Positions 58,343 through 64,000 of a stretch of 64,000 nt of DNA are shown here, piece by piece. The notes beneath the pieces were generated by a model. That model was not told where the DNA came from. It ran no database searches and saw nothing but the letters and a program-made list of their open reading frames with translations. The translations under genes and the position numbers were made by a program. Numbering within the stretch: the stretch's first letter is position 1; each line of letters starts with the position of its first letter. Source of the stretch: Crambe crambe (taxonomy: Eukaryota > Porifera > Demospongiae > Poecilosclerida > Crambeidae); the NCBI GenBank assembly GCA_963924555.1, contig OZ004588.1, forward strand, positions 3,720,001 through 3,784,000. Reading direction: 5' to 3'.

Positions 58343-58623
58343 CTATGTATAGCCACGGTAAAGGTCACATTTGTTTGAGTGCCAAATCCTAAAGTGATTC
58401 CTATCTTTCTTAAAGCAGAAGTTTAAGTTACATGCTGAACAAATAAATTTAGTCTTTATACTTTTCCTTTCCACAATTCGGCAATAATCACAGAACTCAG
58501 ACTTGTCCAGAAAATCAAGCTGATGTGGCGCCCTTATAGTACTTTGTCCATTTGAACCATCTGGATACCACGAAGGGTGTTTGTCTTCAACTATGGATGT
58601 AGCATAGGATTGCCTCACACCCA
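58343..58623 (-). pseudogene. Cys-rich zinc-finger fragment, possible piggyBac tail
   Basis: The minus-strand frame from ATG 58623 encodes about 93 residues ending in CDYCRIVER, FICSACNLNFCFKKDRNHF and WHSNKC. This is a CxxC...CxxC...C...H pattern like the C-terminal zinc-binding domain of piggyBac-type transposases. The catalytic core is absent. It lies just upstream of the pogo-like gene, so being an extra exon of that gene is the alternative. The assignment is tentative. Confidence 0.4.
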
Positions 58624-58977
58624 TTCTAGCCAACAACAAAGGAACAGCAACAAGCTAGTTAGTATCTGTACTTTACTTAGTGCATTTTTTGTTGCAAATG
58701 CATACAACTTAACTAGCTATTTTTATTTGCTGCAAATAATGATTTTTCAGTCCAAATAATATGACTAGTTGGCTATTCTAGCCATAAAAATGCATTATTA
58801 ATTGTGTTACAATGGTTAAACAAACAGTTCTGCTGCACTACTGAATCATTATTACTACTATTACTCACCAATAAGTTCCAGATCAATAATGATTAAGACG
58901 AAGAAGCAAAGAACCATGTTAATTGAAGCGAACACGCGGTAATGAACGGAAATTAGTATAATTCTTCCGTATACTTA

Positions 58978-59022
58978 CATGGTCGATAATTGATGGTGGG
59001 CGATAATTGAGGACTTACGCTA
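58978..59022. repeat. Right end of pogo-like element
   Basis: CATGGTCGATAATTGATGG followed by GGGCGATAATTGAGGACTTACGCTA resembles the ends of the 46305-47147 element. It would be the terminus upstream of the minus-strand transposase. The opposite end, expected near 55.4 kb, was not resolved. Confidence 0.45.
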
Positions 59023-59596
59023 CACCATAGAATATGTGGTTCATGATTGAAAGACTCAGTTTAGCAGGCTAGATCCACCCTTACATGCTCTTACCTGTGC
59101 AGAAACTATTATGTGTGCCTGTAATCATTGAGTGGGAAATGGGAGTGGTTATGGGAGGAGTATTTTAGTCCCTCAAAGAAGAATCTTATGCCTTCATTTT
59201 TTCTAGATTCACCTACTGAGCATACAAAGTCACAAAAATGGCATACAATATGAGTGCATAATTTGTTTACTGTGCAAGGACATGTGAACTTGACCAAACC
59301 CATTTCTTGCATGTTAGTGATACAATTCTGTAATCAAGTGGATGGTTACACAAGACATGGAAGTGAGGGGATCATGCTTTTAGCTAAGTAGGACCCTCAC
59401 TTTCTAAATAGCCTAATTGATCCGTTGATAGAATAAACTTCCCACATTGATATTATCTTCAAACATATACACACCCACACACAAATATCCCAGTGCCTCA
59501 CTCTCTATATGGAACCCTCCATGGTGCTGGACTAGTACTGTAAATTCTGTGGGTGTGTCTTATCTGAGGTAATAGAAGTGTTTGTGTCCTCCCCAG

Positions 59597-59821
59597 ACCC
59601 CAGCCTCACCTCTCACAGTTTGCTGGATACTGTGGGGGACTATGACTTGGATGCTGTACTTGAGATACCATGGGTGAAGAGGATGTCACGTGATGACAGT
59701 GTTAAGTACTACTTAGACACTCATCCAAATGCTGGATGGAATCACCTGGCTGGGAAGCTTCTCTACAAGGAACAACACAGAGCTCTTAAGAAATTGAAGG
59801 GGAATGTTACAGCTGATAAAG
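59597..59821 (+). CDS. Death-like exon, phase 1 on both sides
   Basis: 225 bp between TCCTCCCCAG and GTAGGT encode 75 residues. Signs are SLLDTVGDYDLDAVLEIPWV, then KYYLDTHPNAGWNHLAGKLL and ALKKLKG. The pattern (a buried IPW segment and a W in the GW-LA motif) resembles divergent Death-fold exons, like 44278-44514 in the pseudokinase gene. No upstream partner is proven. It may be joined to 50452-50718 and/or 60182-60447. Confidence 0.55.
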
Positions 59822-60181
59822 GTAGGTGTGTGGTAGATGACACATACTAAGTGAGGCAAGGGTGGATATAGTCATGTGATTGGTCAATGTTGGATACTCT
59901 TATGAATAAATGACTCTTCAAGTTCAGGACTATAAATATGTTTTTCTCATGAGAACACATTCCACCATGTATCCACCACTACCAGAGAGTCCACACTCAA
60001 AAAATACACTTTCTAAGTTAAGAACAAGCTCCTTATAAAGTTTTCCCAGTATCTGCAAATATGTAGTAGTCCCAGCATGGTTATATACAGCAGAGGGGAA
60101 AGGGGGAGTCCACCTTTGATCGAAATCCCCCCTAAACCAATAATTACTTAATGTGCCTTAAAAATAGTAATCTTATTTCAG

Positions 60182-60447
60182 TGTGTCCACCCACTATGTG
60201 GAGGTCCCAGTGTGTCCACCACTATGTGGAGGTCCCAGCGTGTCCACCACTATGTGGAGGTCCCAGTGTGTCCACCACTATGTGGAGGTCCCTGTGTGTC
60301 CACAACTATGTGGAGGTCCCAGTGTGTCTGCCACTATGTGGAGGTCCCAGTGTGTCCACCACTATGTGGAGGTTCCAGTGTACTTGCGAATTGATGTGTA
60401 TGTGTTGTCTACTCATGATTATGTTCATTTGGAGGAAATGTGTTTAA
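60182..60447 (+). CDS. Candidate terminal exon made of a 28-bp repeat
   Basis: After a TTATTTCAG acceptor, a phase-1 frame continues from the 59597-59821 exon through seven repeats and a hydrophobic end (MCMCCLLMIMFIW) to a stop. Because 28 is not a multiple of three, each frame reads the repeat in turn, and all three plus frames stay open. Openness is therefore no proof of coding. It is listed only because phase and acceptor fit. Confidence 0.25.
60183..60380. repeat. 28-bp minisatellite, about 7 copies
   Basis: GTGTCCACCACTATGTGGAG plus GTCCCAGT is repeated head to tail with rare changes (CCACAAC, CTGCC, GGTTCC variants). Single-base variants between units show it is a true tandem expansion. 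Confidence 0.95.
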
Positions 60448-60499
60448 GTTTTGAAAACTACATAAATGTGGTCTGTGGCATGTAGTGTTGTTGGTCAAA

Positions 60500-62425
60500 T
60501 GTAAACAGTCTCTATGGCATGACATCTTGTAACTATACATTCCTATTTGACATCAAGCATGCGTGCCATTGTGGATATCCCAGGGTTGCAATTGTAATGT
60601 GTATAAGGAAGCTTTTGGGGAAGAGTTAGTACGTAGGGGGTGTCCCATTCAGCCAAGAAAATAAGCAATCAGGAAGTCACGCAATAGTATACTGTAGTGA
60701 CTAAAAATAACAACCTGACACGACATTCTAATCAAGTATATCAGGTACATGCATAACACCAGTAAAGGCATGTAGTCTTAGTGTTCACAATGCGTAGTCG
60801 TCCTGAAGAAAGTCTAACCAAAGTGGACTACATTAATATGTTCAAATTTCAGCTCTACAATGCTAGTCTCTGTATTACTTTTTTCCTGATGCACTAACTA
60901 AAAGTTGTTTTTAGTGTTGATACAATATTGTAACAGTTCCCATTGCTGACTGGTTGGTTACTTCCACTAATTGTTTTAAAGTACTACTTACCTGATGACT
61001 ATCCATTAACTTTCACACGTGAAATATACCACAATACAATTTAGTAAGCAACCACAAAATCAAGTAAGTGATTGTTTCAGGAAATTCTGTATACTATTCC
61101 GGCATTTCACATCCATATGGAGTATCTATATAATCTGTGGCGTATGCAAAAGGCTGTAGAAAACAATCTAGCTCAATTACAATTGGAGCATGTGCATTAT
61201 GCACACACACATGGCACCATACGTATGCCTGGGGCATTTTGTATTGTAGACATATATATATTACAATTTCAATGAGTCATGACCTGAGAGTCAGCTCGCT
61301 TGCTCTACTCGCTCGCTATCTGTAATTTAGGTCCTTATTTATAGGAATTGTGTAATCTGTATGGCATATCTGATTATTGTATATGAACACATGAATTTTT
61401 TTGCCAACGGATACAGTTGTTAGTACAACTGATATTTTATTTGAGTGATTTTAATCCACTGAGGTCCCAGTGTACTTTTAAATAGCAGTGAAATTAATGC
61501 GTATCACACAGAAGATACTTTTAGTGCTCTGTGTTGTTTCCTGCCCATATATTAGCTAGCATATATTCATTTGTTAGACAATAACATACATTTGATATAA
61601 TGAGGTAACTATAATATCATGTAGTAACCACTTGCTCGGCATACAAGTGATCAGGTATCTAAGTGTCTACTTAGAGACCAACTTAGAGACCTGTGATTGT
61701 CATCAGACTATATATACACAGTTTATACTATTGTCTAAGTCATTAGATCACTCCAGTGAGTGACTACTTAGTTTAAAATAGACACCTCTGGCTCTGCCTC
61801 AGTATCTATTGTAAACCTTGTAGTCACTCACTGTCATGATCTAACCTATACATAGAGAAAAATGTTGATGACTGTCATAAATATTGTAGATTATCAGTGG
61901 TATGTTGTTTTGTTAGTCAGGTATAAACAATCTCTATGGCATATATCTGTTAGTTCTGACTTGATTATTTTTGTGACTTCCCTAGTCTCCATCATGTCGC
62001 ATTGTATTGCTATTGGTCAAGAATATCTAGGCAAGTGAGCTTTAATTTTCATTTCTTTGTTTTCATATGATTTCCTTGTTTGGATGACTATTTCACTTTT
62101 TTGTTTTCAATGAAGATACCTGATGGAGGTTTTAATATATAGGAATTATGATATTTTTGTACATCCAAATAGCAATTATTAAAGGAGGTGGTAAAATTGT
62201 TCCTATTCTGTTTCATTAAAGTGGCATTTTTAGTTTAAGTAATAAGCTTCTCTATAGTCATTGCTATGAGATACTGTATATGGAAATGGTACATACCTAC
62301 ATCAAGGTCAGAGCATGCATACTACAACAGGGGTCAAAGGTCGGATATCTAATGTTGGTGGCAATCTTCAAATTATAGGAGTTCAGTTTTTCCTTTTCTT
62401 TTTGTGTATTTGTGTAAGAATATTA
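60500..62425. other. Repeat-bearing non-coding stretch
   Basis: No gene is supported. The part at about 61170-61310 (ATTGGAGCATGTGCAT, CGTATGCCTGGGGCATTTTG, TCAATGAGTCATGACCTGAG) repeats pieces found at about 34075-34115 and 34660-34990, so a dispersed repeat is present. Short frames have no domains. Confidence 0.45.
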
Positions 62426-62429
62426 TTAA

Positions 62430-63015
62430 GGGTGCAGGAACGCCCACGCATGGTTGCTAGGGAAAATTAACTTAAAAACTATTCATGATAGAAATTTCTA
62501 ACTTGCACCACATTATTAAGTATCAGAATAGTACTACATACACAAAAAATGAAGGAGGACCAATCAAAATGACTGATGTTATGACTGATTCCATTCTCAA
62601 GGTAAACTGCGTTACATCTCAATGACCACTTGGAATCAATGGCTGATTTTTGATATACAGCTTCTTATACTTATTGCCATAAAAATTACATTTAGTTTTT
62701 GTCAATTCACATTCTACTTTTCAATTTATCCATATAGGATCTAGTGTCCTGCACATTCTGTACTAGCTATAAACTAAAGCAAAATGTAACTTTTTAGACC
62801 TTATCAAGTAGTTGCCATATGCAAAATATTGGCCCATTTCCATGCATAGTTCCTGAGTTGCAATGACTTGTTCATTATTCATGCTAGCATGGATTTTATA
62901 TGTGCCAAAGCAGCAGCTGCTATTGTGTTTACTATCTGTTATTTTAGCGCGGTAGTGTTTGTGGTTAATTAGTGCTAGTACTAGCGCATGCCTTGGTTAC
63001 TATGTGCCTGCACCC
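62430..63015. mobile_element. TTAA-flanked piggyBac-type MITE, copy B
   Basis: The ends GGGTGCAGG and CCTGCACCC are directly flanked by TTAA (62426-62429, 63016-63019). The left part matches the reverse complement of copy A (17652-18279), sharing CGCCCAC, CATGGTTGCTAGGG and CAAAAAAT segments. It is the same family inserted in the opposite orientation. Confidence 0.75.
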
Positions 63016-63331
63016 TTAAAGGGGTCATATCTATCACTCCATCGATTCTTTTGCCAACAGATACAGTTCTTAGTACAACTAAAGGATTTTTTGTGGCTTT
63101 TCTATTTTATGCTTAAGTCCAATTATGCACTCCTTGTTGAGTGTACATATGGCTAGAGGGTGTGAACCAGGATAGGTATGGTTGTGCATCAGTGTGGGAG
63201 GGGGTAACAGCTGAAAGGTTATGGAGGGCATTATTTCATTATTAATAATATAGAAATGTGCAACACAAGTCTTTTTGTGTTAAAGCAATTCCCACTATAT
63301 ACGGTACCTGTCATTCATCTCTTGATGTTAA

Positions 63332-64000
63332 GGCGGCGGGTATGCGTTTGCTCATGAATAATTCATGAGTTAATGAGGCGAGTAGTTGCACCGACTATGA
63401 GATGGTATAGTTGAAAACTACAGTTTCATACTGACTAGCACTTCCTACTCTACATCTGAGGGCAAACCAGACACTCGAGAACACTACCGTTGCAGAGAAA
63501 CTCAACCGCTAAGCAGCCATACCTCGATCGATTTTTTGACTCAATTTTCTCGAACTACAGGCTTGTGATGACTGTCTTTTGTGCTTATTCCAGTTGTATA
63601 AACCAAGATGCAGGGCGGCACGGAGAGATTTTAGCCAGAAAAGCCAACACTCCTGAATTTTGATCGCTTTTAGCCGTCGATCGAACGATCGGCCATAGCT
63701 CTCGCGTACAGTGGCTTCTTTTCAAAATCTCTCCGTCTGGCCCTGCCCACTGGTTCATATAATAAGAAAAAGTACAAAATACGGTCAGCACATGGCTGCA
63801 GTTTGAGAAAATTGACGTCAAAAAATTGATCGAGGTATGGCTGCTTAGTGGTTGAGTTTCTCTGCAACAGTAGTGATCTCAAGTGTCTGGTCTGCCCTCG
63901 GTTGTAGAGTAGGAAGTGTTAGTCAGTATTAAACTGTAGTTTTCAACTGTAGCATCTCATAGTCGGTACAACTACTCGCCTCATTAACTCATGAATTATT
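63332..64000. mobile_element. Palindromic TTAA-associated element, cut by window end
   Basis: After TTAA (63328-63331) the left arm GGCGGCGGGTATGCGTTTG and on (to about 63545) is matched in inverse by about 63805-64000. Shared landmarks include GAATAATTCATGAG, CTACTCTACA and ATACCTCGATCGATTTTTTG. The loop of about 260 bp contains minus-strand frames of 70-78 codons with no recognised domain. The right terminus is outside the window. A partial copy is at 21018. Confidence 0.75.

Noticed and set aside
60151-60485. Overlapping frames of about 100 codons
   Set aside because: Openness is an automatic result of the 28-bp stop-free repeat; only the splice-compatible frame was kept, at low confidence.
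63585-63882. Minus-strand frames of 70-78 codons
   Set aside because: They fall in the loop and arm of a palindromic element and match no known transposase.

Overview
The window looks like nuclear DNA of an early-branching animal, most likely a demosponge. This is an inference. It rests on AT-rich sequence, GT-AG introns that are nearly all phase 1, Roc-COR and Death-domain genes of the kind expanded in sponges and cnidarians, NRF1-like TGCGCATGCGCA palindromes, and very many short inverted-repeat DNA transposons. No bacterial operon, CRISPR array, rRNA or tRNA was recognised.

Layout. 1-2.6 kb: repeats and a broken fragment of the neighbouring gene. 2.6-5.4 kb: a three-exon Roc-COR-Death gene. 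5.5-22.1 kb: a degenerate tandem array (about 3.2-3.8 kb per unit) of exon-like blocks with good splice signals but no conserved reading frame, interrupted by a complete hAT transposon (6488-9037, exact 8-bp target duplication), a palindromic element and TTAA-flanked elements. 23.2-24.2 kb: a 1-kb non-autonomous element with an exact 8-bp duplication. 28-30.2 kb: nested repeats. 30.2-35.3 kb: a multi-exon gene joining a canonical 2A-like peptide motif (GDVETNPGP) to a Death domain. 38.4-45.2 kb: a seven-exon gene for about 1979 residues, read as pseudokinase, Roc, COR, degenerate second Roc, second COR, Death-like domain. 45.4-50 kb: repeats. 50.4-60.4 kb: two further Death-like exons, a frameshifted HIRAN-like gene, two decayed pogo/Tigger-type transposase genes on the minus strand, a 1-kb TTAA-flanked palindrome and a 28-bp minisatellite. 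60.5-64 kb: repeats, ending in a palindromic element cut by the window edge.

How the genes may work together. The three main plus-strand genes share one theme: ROCO-type GTPase modules and Death-fold adaptors, as in signalling scaffolds for innate immunity or cell death. Every Death-fold exon is flanked by phase-1 introns where both sides can be seen, so the modules could be shuffled without breaking frame. In the largest gene the kinase-like module and second GTPase lack key catalytic residues, which suggests a scaffold rather than an enzyme. The 2A motif would release the Death-domain product with an N-terminal proline if translated as in known 2A proteins. All gene models come from reading frames and splice motifs only; no transcript data were available.
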